From positions 310,001 through 374,000 of the forward strand of contig JAFMOC010000248.1 of assembly GCA_019802505.1 (NCBI GenBank): a stretch of DNA of 64,000 nt. Direction: 5' to 3'. How positions within the stretch are numbered: the stretch's first letter is position 1; every line of letters begins with the position of its first letter. Shown here piece by piece: positions 10,147 to 20,828 of this stretch. The stretch is from Corydoras sp. C115 (taxonomy: Eukaryota; Chordata; Actinopteri; Siluriformes; Callichthyidae). Below the pieces are notes generated by a model, which made no database searches, was not told where the DNA came from, and worked only from the letters and a program-made list of their open reading frames with translations. Both the position numbers and the translations under genes were made by a program.

Positions 10147-12300
10147 ATGAAGAAAAATATATCATACTGCATTTTAGAGGTTCATTCCATGTGTTATCTA
10201 TACAGTTTACATCAGGAAAAAGAAATGATCATAGTAGAAGCCTATTGTTACTTTATAGTCAGGTGGACTGGTTAAAAAAACAAGTGCAACAAAATAGACA
10301 CTGTACTACTCAAAGTAGATGTTTTCAAACTGCATCTTCAGTGCAGTGCAGGCACACAGGAGAAACATTAAATTTTAAAAGTACAATTTGCTGTCTTTGT
10401 TAATGGCTGAGAAAAGTTTTACACAACTTTTGCACAAACTGTAGTCCATCTGCATCTCTAAACACTTTTTTAGTTCTTGTCACATTTAGCCTCCAGCTGT
10501 GTGAGAAAGAATAAGGACAAAATAAATGTAATAACAAAATCATTTATTAAGGACAAAAAGGAATACTGATGGGACAGAGGCAGCAAAAACATAACATAAG
10601 AGACATGGTGAAACTGGCAAAAAGATAAGTTTGGGTGTGGGTAGATGTTACAACAACAGCAGGTGAGAGAAATTAACAATGACTAATTTATACTAAAAAC
10701 ACATGGCTGACAAACAGAAAACAACTGAGAGATGGGGATCTCTTTTTCGAATTGGGGTCATCACAGCAGGTCTGTATATACAAATAGACACAATTTTACA
10801 CTGAATGTCCTTTCTGATAGAACCGACCTAAATATACAGGTTTGGAACAGTCATGGCAAGTGCATTATTACATACACCTTATATTGGCAATTTACCTACT
10901 GGCAAGTCTTTATATGTGAGAGGAAATGTCCAGCTACTTAGCTGAGCAAAACAGAGACATGTTTCATAAAGTCAGTGTCACTGTAGTGCCACCACTAAGT
11001 AGTACTTGCTCTGTGGGGATTTTGATCAATCAGAAACTGAGTAAATAAAACAAATTATGCAGAGAAACAGATGAAATATAGTCTGTAATTGTAGAACATT
11101 GTGCATGAAACACACATACAATGAGTGTAAAATATACAAGAAAATATGCAATGAGTGTAAAAACAAGGTTTTATACCTGGTGAGCAAGCTTCTAGTTTGG
11201 TGCTCAGCAATTGACAGAGTTACGGCACTTTGAATATCAGATTGTTCATATAGGAAATGAACTTAGCCAATGTTGAAGCATGATCAGGAGTCAATAAAGA
11301 GTGTGATCACAATGTTGTTTTACATGACCAGTCTGGCTGCAGCCATCTCCAACTCCAGTGAATTTCATTTTTGTAACTCAAAAATTGGCCGAGTTACAGG
11401 AGGGCAAATATCACCATATTGCAAAGTGAATGGGAATTTTGGCTCTGAAAAATGGGAACATCTTGAAAACACTATGACTGATTTCTTAGCTGTACACAAG
11501 CACTCATCTCACCAAATTTGGGGAGAAAAATCGGATAACAATAGTATGAAAATCACACTAATTATGTGATGGGAATATTTTAGTTTTTTTTTTTTTTTTA
11601 CATAAATAAAGAATAAAGGTACCTTAATTAGATTTGTTAAGTTAAATAAATTAGATTTTTTTATGCTCTTAGTATAAGATTAAACTACTTCAATGGAATA
11701 ACCTTTTATCCATGCTTATGTAATGGGACTGGTTCTAATTACTTTTACATGTATTGCAAATTTTAATAATAATGGTTTGTGTAATGCATGTGTTTTTGTG
11801 CTTTGGTTTGTATTATTTTCTTGCTTTGGCTAAGTTAGCTTAGTTATGGCTGTGCTAATCCATTATGATTTCCCACTTGTGTCTGCCTGGCTTTATTCAT
11901 GTTTGGTACTTACAGCTCTGAGGCTTACTTGCAGCAGTCATTTTGTTTGGGTTCAGAAAGCTTCATTGGGGTGTGACAGACTGCATCGCCTCACTGACAC
12001 CAATTTGGAGTCAGGTAAAAGGCACAAAGTGTGCAATTATGCAAAACTTTGTGCACCTTTCACATTCTATATTCTTTAATGATTTTTTAACTAATTATGA
12101 ATCAACACATTTTCTAAAGACAATAAACTGATGTACATTTTGATGCACAATTCGTTTGATGCAATTTACCTTCTAAATTAAAAATAATTAGATATAAATG
12201 TTTTAGGTTTAAAAGGTTTACTATTTAATGTTTTAATTTATGCATGGTTGTTAACCCTCCACATGAGACAAATGATTAATTTGAAAAAATGTATTTCATT
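10147..12300. other. No gene seen
   Basis: AT-rich DNA with one recognisable MITE-like fragment (10975-11105). Positions 11240-11575 hold a 99-codon open frame in moderately GC-richer DNA. It has no recognisable domain or splice context, so I do not call it a gene. Confidence 0.5.
10975..11105 (+). repeat. MITE-like repeat fragment (family shared with 20040 and 48600)
   Basis: Contains GTCAGTGTCACTGTAGTG, then CTTGCTCTGTGGGG, then AGAGAAACAGATGA and AGTCTGTAATTGTAGAAC. These blocks recur in the same order at 48600-48880 and partly at 20040-20290. The exact element boundaries are not visible. Confidence 0.6.
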
Positions 12301-12308
12301 TATTCAGT

Positions 12309-12548
12309 TTCTTCTGTTTAATCCTCTATTAGTGTCACGGGGGTTCCTCATGCCCATCCACAGACAGTTTAGAGCAATTTAGAACAGCCAGTTTATCTTG
12401 AATCCATGTTTTTGGACTGTGGGGGGGAACTGGAGAACATGAGAAAACCAATGCAGACACCTGGAGAACATGGAAACTCCACCCAGAACGGGATTCGAAC
12501 CTGGTCCCAGCACTGAGAAGTGAATGTGCTAACCACTAAGCGACAATG
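12309..12548 (-). mobile_element. V-SINE, old, internally deleted
   Basis: The minus-strand copy retains tail, CCATGTTTTTGGACTGTGG region and tRNA-like head (GTGCTAACCACTAAG). It lacks about 70-100 internal bases and has many substitutions. Confidence 0.85.
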
Positions 12549-12991
12549 CTTTTTGGACTTGTGTGTTTTCTCACACCATACATAGCATCTGACAATACCC
12601 CAGGTGTACTTCTGACCCCTATAAAGCAAACCATACATCAGGTGGCACGCTACATTTACTAATGAGACTAAGATGTTTCCTTTAGAACACAATTTAGTTT
12701 AATTAGTTTGCGTAAATCACCATGCAGTCCAGATATTATTTATTTGGGTCTTTTGATGCTTTGTTTAGGACATACTTTATTGGAAGCCTAATTCATGCAG
12801 TAAGTACATGGTGACTTAAATAGGACAAGAACTGGTACCATCAAGGGATAAAACTTGTTTAACATTGGCGTGAGGCCATACATGTTAAAGGAGACTGGAA
12901 AAAAAAACATTAATTTATGTTGCCACCAAATTTAAAAACTATTCTAAATACATTCTTTCTAAGGAAAAAAGACCTTTCTTTTTAAACAGTC

Positions 12992-12993
<2 letters not shown>

Positions 12994-13070
<77 letters not shown>
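12994..13070. repeat. (TA)n microsatellite
   Basis: Uninterrupted TA array directly abutting the tail of the next V-SINE, whose target duplication is therefore unreadable. Confidence 0.95.
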
Positions 13071-13074
<4 letters not shown>

Positions 13075-13720
13075 TTCATTCATTCATTCATTATCTCCCG
13101 CTTTATCCTCTATTAGGGTCGCGGTGGGGTTCCCCATGCCCATCCAGGGGAGAACGTTTCGGGCGCCGAGCAGACAGACCCAGGACAGGGCGCCAAATTC
13201 ATCGCTGGGCACACACTCACTCACTCACACACACTTTATATGGGGCAATTTGGAGAAGTCAATTGACTTGATCCATGTTTTTGGACTGTGGGAGGAAACC
13301 GGAGAACCCACGCAGACACGGGGAGAACATGGAAATGGACTCACATATAGTTTTCCAGTTGTTAGTTTTTCCATTTGTTTAATATCTGGACATGGCTGTC
13401 CTACACTGTTGTTGCTGCCTGGCCGCTCAAGGAGGATGAGTCCCCCACTGAGTCTTGGTCCTCCCAAGGTTTCTTCCTTAAATAACAACATAAAAGAGAG
13501 TTTTTTCTTGCCACTGTCGCATCGGCTTGCTCTTTGGGGGTTTAAAGGCTTTTCATTCTGTAAAGCTGCTTTGTGACAATGTACTGTTGTAAAAAGCGCT
13601 ATATAAATAAATTACTTGAACTTGAACTTGGACTTGGAAACTCCACCCAGATGGGGATTCAAACCGGAATCCCTAGCGCTGAGAGGCGAACGTGCTAACC
13701 ACTAAGCCACCGTGCCGCCC
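13071..13720 (-). mobile_element. V-SINE interrupted by another retroposon
   Basis: The minus-strand SINE body runs 13071-13336 and resumes at 13632-13720 with ACTCCACCCAGATGGGG through the head CCGTGCCGCCC. The text on the two sides joins at GGAGAACATGGAAA / TGGAAACTCC with a short repeated TGGAAA, marking an insertion. Confidence 0.88.
13337..13631 (+). mobile_element. Retroposon with CTTGAACTTGAACTT tail, inserted in V-SINE
   Basis: It contains TTGCCACTGTCGC, GTAAAGCTGCTTTGTGACAATG and AAAAAGCGCTATATAAATAA, then a short tandem TTGAACTTGAACTT tail. This 3' region is widespread in teleost genomes (recall). A second, reversed copy of its 3' end is at 14990-15138. The tail and the TGGAAA target repeat indicate retroposition. 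The parent LINE is not determined. Confidence 0.75.
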
Positions 13721-14385
13721 CCTGAATTACTTTGATGAACCTTTTTACAGTGACACCTGTTAAGGGATGGCATGTAGTTGTCAGCTAGTATACAATCATT
13801 TCTATAAGTTAATTCACAAAAAGTGGAAAGAACAATCACGGATAGAGATTTAATTGACATTGACACAAATTAAATAGTGATGGCTGAATTACTGGGCCAG
13901 CAATGCTACAAAATAACAGGTCTGCCATAGCCTAACTGGTACAGTCCCAAAATGGTTCAAGGAAGGAAAACTGAAAAGCCTTGATGGATGTGCAAGGCTT
14001 AATGATTCACAGTGTCCAGCTCTGATTTAAGAGTAGAGTTACTATAGCAGAAGTTAAAAATGCTGGCTCTGATAATAAGTGTCTGAACATACAGAGAATG
14101 AGACTGAAGCCATATAGTTATAGATCATAGAAAGCTGAATATAGATCATAGAAGGCAAAATCCAAATATTTTGTATCTAGTTAAGTGACAATAACTACAA
14201 AGTTATGACAATAACTACAAAGTTTGATTACATTTGAGTCAATTTATACAACTTAAAACTTGAATTCTGCAAAAATTACAAAAGTAATTTTTTACAGTGA
14301 TAGTTTTAACAAGGTTCAGCTAGAAAACCCTGGGTATTGCATTCATGTGGATGATTTTTTTTAAAAGGAACTAAGTACCTGAAGA

Positions 14386-14739
14386 GGGCGGCACGGTGGC
14401 TTAGTGGTTAGCACGTTCGCCTCTCAGCACTAGGGATTCCCGGTTCGAATCCCCATCTGGGTGGAGTTTCCATGTTCTCCCCGTGTCCGTGTGGGTTTCC
14501 TCTGGGTTCTCCGGTTTCCTCCCACAGTCCAAAAACTTGGATCAAGTCAATTGAGTTCTCCAAATTGCCCCATATAGAGTGTGTTTGTGTGAGTGAGTGT
14601 GTGTGCCCAGCGATGGATTGACGCCCTGTCCTGGGTGTATCTGCCAAGCGCCCAAAACATTCTCCCCTGGATGGGTATGGGGAACCCCACCGTGACCCTA
14701 ATAGAGGATAAAGCGGAAGATAATGAATGAATGAATGAA
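14386..14739 (+). mobile_element. V-SINE, full length, reference copy
   Basis: The best complete copy in the window. The tRNA-like head has A box (TGGCTTAGTGGTTAGCAC) and B box (GGTTCGAATCC), giving an internal RNA polymerase III promoter. A conserved core follows (TGTTCTCCCCGTGTCCG, CTCCGGTTTCCTCCCACA), then GGGGAACCCCACCG, GATAAAGCGG and an ATGA tail. The 14-bp target duplication TAAGTACCTGAAGA / TAAGTATCTGAAGA (14372-14385, 14740-14753) has one mismatch. Structure and core match the V-SINE superfamily (DANA/HE1/Mermaid) as I remember it. Confidence 0.93.
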
Positions 14740-14989
14740 TAAGTATCTGAAGATAATGTGTATAAATATTTAATATTAAATGTTGCACTGCTGCCTTGTG
14801 AGCAAAGAACAACCGTATTGCATAAAATTAATTACTGCCCTGATGTTCATTAATTACATCAAAATGTGTAGTCCATGACATAGACTGACCGTCGGGTGCC
14901 TGGTTTTAAACAGAATAAACCAAGTAGCTGTTTTAAGCAGTGCTTTAATACAAGTCCACACAGGTCACTCGTGTGGTTTAACCTGGAAA

Positions 14990-15138
14990 AAGTTCAAGTT
15001 AAGTTCAAGTTATTTATTTATATAGCGCTTTTTACAACAGTACATTGTCACAAAGCAGCTTTACAGAATGAAAAGCCTTTAAACCCCCAAAGAGCAAACC
15101 AAAGCGACAGCGGCAAGAAAAAAATCCCCTTTTAAAAA
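14990..15138 (-). mobile_element. Retroposon 3' end, 5'-truncated (same family as 13337)
   Basis: Reverse complement of the last ~140 bases of the insert at 13337-13631: AGTTCAAGTTAAGTTCAAG tail, AGCGCTTTTTACAACAGTACATTG, AAGCAGCTTTACAGAATG. Confidence 0.8.
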
Positions 15139-16744
15139 GGGGGCATCACTGTACTTTTCAAATGTTTACTGCAACACACCTTTGTTGCACCTGTCCTTTA
15201 TTTTTTTCAGCTTACTTGAAGCAAATGTAAGAAGCAAAATTTCTTTAAATATCAATTTTGGCTGACTTGTTTTTCTTCAAAGACATTACCCCGACAGTAA
15301 ATAAATGAAGCATATCTCTGCAGCCTTTGAAGTTGATTAGTCCAAGTCCCTAAGGACTTTATAAAAGCTTTCCTGTGTCAGTAATTTGCCATTAGCATCA
15401 GTTGAGTTAGCTAGTGATGTATAAGCTAGAGCAAATTGCACTTTTGTGGTAATCTGCACCCTGAGGGACAGCTGGATCAAGGTACGTGCCATGTTGAACA
15501 GCCTCTATGTTCTGTTCTCTGAAGTTTAAGATGAATATCAGTTTCCATCTGGTTCATGTTAGCTCTGCTAGTTTTGGATGAGTCACAGAAGGTGGCCTAG
15601 TGGAAATTAGTTCATGTATCAGTTTGTATTTGTTCTGGTGTAGTGGCCTCAGTGAAAATTACAATGGGAGAAAGCAGCTTTGAGTCAGCAGGAAAAAAAC
15701 TCTACTGGTTGCATAAGGATGAAAGTAGTGTACTTCAACAGATGTTCCCTGAATTCAGCCGTCTGACACCTAATAAAGAACAACTGCTTAACTGCTTAGT
15801 GACAAGGCACACAAAGTTGTCTCAGAGTACGATGATTAAGAGAAAATTGTACTCTGTTATGAGACAAATTATAAATCATGTTTCTTGCCAGGATCAGAAT
15901 CATCTTGAAACTGAATAAATGAATGGTCTAATGATGATTTGAGCATTCAGGTTGTCTAAACTTTATAAATCTGCTGCATACTGCAGTTAAGTGCATCAAT
16001 GCTTAAACTCATTAGTAAAACAGCAAGAAAATGTAATTATGAAGGATGATATTTATGAAGTTTATATTATATATGGTTGAACATGAATTCATTAGTTCCA
16101 ACAGTGAACATACTCTGCTTTATTAGGCAGAATTCTTGAAGCATGGTTTGTTGCTTTTAAAAATAGCATAGACAAACCGTTCTCCAGCAGCAAAGGGTGT
16201 GTTTGATTCCTAATAGCATAAAGGTTTTCTAAAAAAAAAAAATTATCATTAAGCATGTAAGTGTAGGTATACACGCTAATTTTAAGAAAGAAAGAATGTT
16301 GGAACATTATCTAACCTCATAGAGGTTTTAAGGCATTCTGTCGGTCAAAGTAGTTCAGGACGAAGATTAAGAAAGTGGTGCAAGATGCTACTGCCTTTTG
16401 AAGCACCTTCACAAATATTTTCACACATTTTATGGCCTATTGTGTATTCTGTGGATTGTTTTCAGGGTAGTGTCGGCATGGATCAGCGAATATTTTTGCA
16501 TGCAATTTTAGTCTAATACAAAACAGATCTAGTTAGCAATGTAGTAATTGGTTAGCCTTGGGACTCTGTGTTTATTAGCTCCATTATCATGTAAATATGA
16601 TTCTAGTCATTAGATTATTGTAACAAGAGAGAGAGCTTTGCATTATGAGCTACTGATGCTTTGCGAGATTTGCAGATATTAACTGTATTTATAAAAACTG
16701 TGGCGCTTCAACCAGAAATAAATAAATAAATATAGACTCCCACC
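15139..16744. other. No firm gene; one 91-codon open frame at 15643-15918
   Basis: The plus-strand frame at 15643-15918 (ATG...GAATAA) has no recognised domain or signal peptide. Its codon context is ordinary AT-rich DNA. It could be part of an old transposase or a chance frame. Nothing else is visible in this stretch. Confidence 0.4.
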
Positions 16745-17385
16745 TTAAACTCTCTGATCATGTTATGAAAACCGCCCGTTTCTGCAGATTCCTTCTTTAC
16801 AACATAAGGAAGATCAGACCCTTCTTGACTGAACATGCTACCCAACAGCTAGTTCAAGCCCCAGTCCTATCCTGGCTTTATTATTGTAATGCGCTACTTG
16901 CCGGTATCCCAGCTTCCACAATCAGACCTCTTCAACTAATTCAAAACTCTGCAGCCTGACTTGTGTTTAACCACCCAAGCGAACTCATGTCACTCCACTA
17001 CTCATCTCCCTCCATTGGCTCCCTGTAGCTGCTCGCATTCAGTACAAATCACTGACTCTGGCCTACAGAACCATTTCTGGATCTTCCCCCTCCTACCTTC
17101 AAAGCTTTTCAAAATATACTCCGACTCGTTCACTTCGCTCCAGTGATGATTGCCGCCAGGCGATTCCACCTCACCGAGGAGCTAATTCTTTTTAACAAAT
17201 ACCTGTTGTTAAAAAAAGGGGGGGGGGGGGGGTGCAGCATCAAATAACTATCAGTTTTGATGATTTTACAGTGTAGTTGGTTTTCTGCATAACTTCTGAC
17301 TTATAATAGACTCTCTGACTCTCATTTGTATGTCGCCTTAGATAAAAGTGTCTGCTAAATGACTAAATGTAAATGTAATGTAAAT
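16745..17385 (+). mobile_element. L2-type LINE, 3' part, decayed
   Basis: Translation gives the C-terminal region of an L2-like ORF2 (LLYNIRKIRPFLTEHATQ, YYCNALLAGIPAS, LQLIQNSAA) before a TGA that equals CGA in the related copy at 40254-40852 (a CpG decay change). Downstream are a poly-A/poly-G run (17210-17232) and the family's 3' tail GATAAAAGTGTCTGCTAAATGAC with TAAATG repeats. The 5' portion is absent, as usual for target-primed integration. Confidence 0.85.
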
Positions 17386-17906
17386 GTGTGTGTGTGTATA
17401 TATATATCACAATGATAACAAGCAAGACGTAAGCAAGCTTGCTGTTGGTACGTTATCATCTAGCACTCGCATCTTTATCAACAAACAGCTATCACAAGCA
17501 TTTGTGACACATTTCTTACTTGCTCTCTGTCCACCGCCAGAGGATATTCCTTTATTAGCACCAACATAACTCTGCACACGTCTGTGCTCTTTGTATATTT
17601 CTCACTTCCTGTCTTTCAGTAACATTCTCTTTCTCGCTTTTATTAACATGCCATCTCTTCTGCCAGTGGAACTATTTTTCACATTATGTTAATTTCTTGG
17701 TCTTCCGCTCCAACTTTGTCCATCTCATTTTTTTCCCTTACATCTCTTCATTTCTGTCATGGCTTCCAGTGGTGCAATGCAGATTAAAGTTGTTTCTTTC
17801 AACTCAAAGAATCCAACATATCCCTCAAGCCTGACAGGCACAAGTGCATTTAAATGTGTTAACAATATGCACTCCTTGGGATAAAGGAGTTCACATTAGA
17901 CATGTG

Positions 17907-17907
17907 A

Positions 17908-17942
<35 letters not shown>

Positions 17943-17951
17943 GCTCTCTCT
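17907..17951. repeat. (CT)n microsatellite
   Basis: CT run with two single-base interruptions. Confidence 0.9.
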
Positions 17952-18063
17952 CACAGTACCCCATATACTGAATAATTCATTATATTAATACTATATTTTA
18001 ATGTGTATATATATAATGGTCTATTTATGTAATAAAATTAACTACTTGAGCATATAGTTTGGT

Positions 18064-18154
18064 GACTACCATGGTAGTCATTTAAACAATAACCTAATTA
18101 CAGTCAGCAAAACATCATGATGTTTTGCTGACTGTGATTAGGTTATTGTTTAAA
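18064..18154. repeat. Two abutting loopless palindromes
   Basis: 18064-18079 is a perfect 16-bp palindrome (GACTACCATGGTAGTC). 18081-18117 and 18118-18154 are 37-base arms that are reverse complements with one mismatch and no spacer. Such arms could extrude a cruciform. No TA or other target duplication is evident. Confidence 0.9.
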
Positions 18155-18807
18155 TCAATGGATTATTTAAAAACAGTAGAAAATCATGAATGTTTAATTC
18201 AGTAACCTTTTCAAATCAGTAAGATACTTGCTGATCTCTTACATAACTATAAATCACTGATTGATTTGATCACAAGAATAATGTACTCACTCACCTTTGA
18301 TTCATTAAAATGACATTAGAATTTATTATTGAATCAGTGAAACATTTGTTGCAAACACTCTGTTTAGGTGGCAATTAAGCTTTTTTGAGTTAATGAATCA
18401 TTTGTTTATGAGATGCATCTCTTTTTTTATAGGTTTCACTTAAATTAGTGAATGACTTAGTAATCATACAGTGTAATCATACAGTGTAATCATACAGTCT
18501 TACTAGGTGGATGGTGTCCATGTAACAAGGGCATGGGAGGATATCATTAGATTTGGACCAAATATTACATGATATGTCTGTTGTAATTTTTTTGTGACTT
18601 ATGGCTTATGACTAAGTGAATCAATTGTGACTGAAAATTTCTACTCAAAAATTGCAGGTAAAGTTTGTTTGGCTGAATTATTAAGGCACAGCGGACTCTG
18701 GTGACATTTCATACATGGAATTTGTGATAGTAATTGATCAAATGTAAAATTAATATTTTTGTTTATCCAGTTAGCATTCAAATTTTCAACAACTTTCGTA
18801 ATTATTT

Positions 18808-19064
18808 ACACTCTACTAGAGTCGCAGGGGTTCCCCATGCCCATCCATGGAAGAATGTTTCAAATTATAACACTTACTACATATGCCAATTTAAAGCCAC
18901 CAGTTCACCTTGAATCCATGGTTTTGCACAGTGGAAGGAAACTGGCAAACCCGAAGAGACAGCCTGTGCGGACACAGGGAGAACATAGAAACTCCAACCA
19001 GATTCAAACCTGGATACTCAGTTCTAGGGTGGACATGCTAACCACTACACCACTGTGCTGCCCC
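18808..19064 (-). mobile_element. V-SINE, old
   Basis: Diverged minus-strand copy with GGGTTCCCCATG-type block through the head GCTAACCACTACACCACTGTG. The internal portion is degraded. Confidence 0.8.
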
Positions 19065-19736
19065 ATGTAATTAATTTATTCTATTGCAATTTATTGAATA
19101 TTTTATATGTGCCATACTGTCTAAATGCATAATTTACATAATTTATCTCCATTAATATATAGTCCATTTCTGTTCAAGTGCTCATATCGAATGTGTACAC
19201 ACTTGCCATTAATGTGGTAATCTTTCAGGAATACAAAAGGAGAGTGCTACTATTATTTCAGTAGAGAGGGGTATTTGAGACTCAACAAGCCACATAATTA
19301 AAACAGTAAGACTCACATGACCAGCAACAAAATACAGAAAAAAGAAAACTTTCACATATTATTCAAATACCATGAAGAAAAAAGATTACTGTCATTTGAA
19401 TTAAATTAAATCTGTAGGTTTAATGCTAATACTGATGACTTCCCAGTGACCCACACTTTACCACCATCTTACATATTTGGTGGCATAAAGTATGTGAGCC
19501 CTTTAGAATTGTCTTTTATATGTCTGCATAATTATAACCTAAAACAACATAAGATTTAGACAAAAGTTCCAGAAGTAAAACATAAAAACATCTATGCAGA
19601 ATTAAGATTATTACATATTTAAGATTGATAAAAGTATCATGATAAAAGTATCATCAAAAGAATTTGACCACACCATCATTTCTGTTGCAATTAAAGCAGT
19701 ATTTGATTTGATCAAGCTTATTTAGCACATTTATTT

Positions 19737-19950
19737 AACTCAGTGGTTAGAAAATTTGCCTCTGAGCACTGGGGATCCAGGTTCAAATCTCGTTCTGGGT
19801 GGAGTTTCCATGTTCTCCCTGTGTTCACTTTTTTTTCCAGTTTCCTCCCACAGTCAAAAAACATGAATTCAAGGTAAATTGAATTGGCACCTTGGTGTAT
19901 TGCTCCAGCACCCAAAAGGTTCTTCCCTGAATGGCCATGAGGATCTTTCT
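19737..19950 (+). mobile_element. V-SINE, old, tail lost
   Basis: Head AACTCAGTGGTTAGAAA with B box GGTTCAAATCTC, then TGTTCTCCCTGTG and TTTCCTCCCACAGTC. Heavily substituted. Confidence 0.8.
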
Positions 19951-20039
19951 ACTTTATAATTCTACAGTTGGAGTTTAGATTTATCTACATACTTTGTTAG
20001 GTAGATAGGGCCATTACATAACAGCTGTTGTTTGGGTAA

Positions 20040-20290
20040 TTAATCAACACTGTAGTGACACTAACAGGATGTCAGTGTGTGATAGTGGGTTTGAAGCTGG
20101 ATCAAACGTCTGTGCAATTTATTAGCAGCATTGGACCCCGTGTTTCAAAACTCCAGCAGCACCATTGTGTCTGTCTTATCCACTCATACAACCAGACACA
20201 CTGTGTCAGTGTAACTTGATTGCTAAGATTCATCCACATCTCAAATAAAACCTGCTCTGTGAGGGTCATAAACAAAGTAAAGGGACTAAA
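20040..20290 (+). repeat. MITE-like repeat fragment
   Basis: Carries CAAAACTCCAGCAGCACC, TCTTATCCACTCATAC and AAACCTGCTCTGTGAGGGTC, blocks of a common teleost nonautonomous repeat (recall). It shares its last block with 10975-11105. Confidence 0.6.
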
Positions 20291-20435
20291 CATTTTTGTA
20301 GTGCAGTACAAAAGAAACATACCTCCCAGCCAATGTATTGGCTACACTTTCTCATTTTTCACTTATTTTTTTTATTTTACCAGTGCCATTTACTATACAA
20401 AACCATTAATATTTTTCTTAGTGTAATTGTGTATG

Positions 20436-20816
20436 TGTCACGGTGCCCACCTGTGATCTAGATGCGGCTGCGCAAATATCGCGCAGAGCCGCGGCGCTCT
20501 AACGCGCAGAAGGGAGCCAGGCACGCAGGTAGAACAAAGAACAGGAATCTTTAATCAAGGTGCAACACATCAAACAGGCACATAAAGGACACGGTGACAA
20601 ACACACAAAGACGCGCACAAAATACCTAAAACCCCGGAACTAAATACCCTAACCTAAGACACCACGTGAACCCAACCAACCAAAGAACCCGCGACGCTAA
20701 TTAACTCAAAATACTAACACGAGACAGCTAATTAACAACACAGGAACAGACACAGAAACCAAAAACACACCCACACACAAACGGCCGAGGGACGGGTGCC
20801 CTAGGCACCCGTTACA
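20436..20816 (-). repeat. 3' LTR of the element (minus orientation)
   Basis: 381 bp, ends TGTCACGGTGCC and GGCACCCGTTACA, which are themselves imperfect inverted repeats. It differs from the other LTR only by ACACAC versus ACAC near 20767. Confidence 0.93.
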
Positions 20817-20828
20817 CTACCCCCGCCC

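Noticed and set aside
11270..11569. 99-codon frame in GC-richer DNA
   Set aside because: No recognised product. Composition suggests an unidentified old repeat rather than an exon.
12992..13576. Open frame beginning with many Tyr-Ile repeats
   Set aside because: It is the (TA)n microsatellite read through into a reversed V-SINE. The same applies to frames at 31665-31922, 57381-57656 and 59201-59490.
15643..15918. 91-codon frame as a small host gene
   Set aside because: No domain, no splice or promoter context, and length attainable by chance. Kept only as a note within the regional entry.
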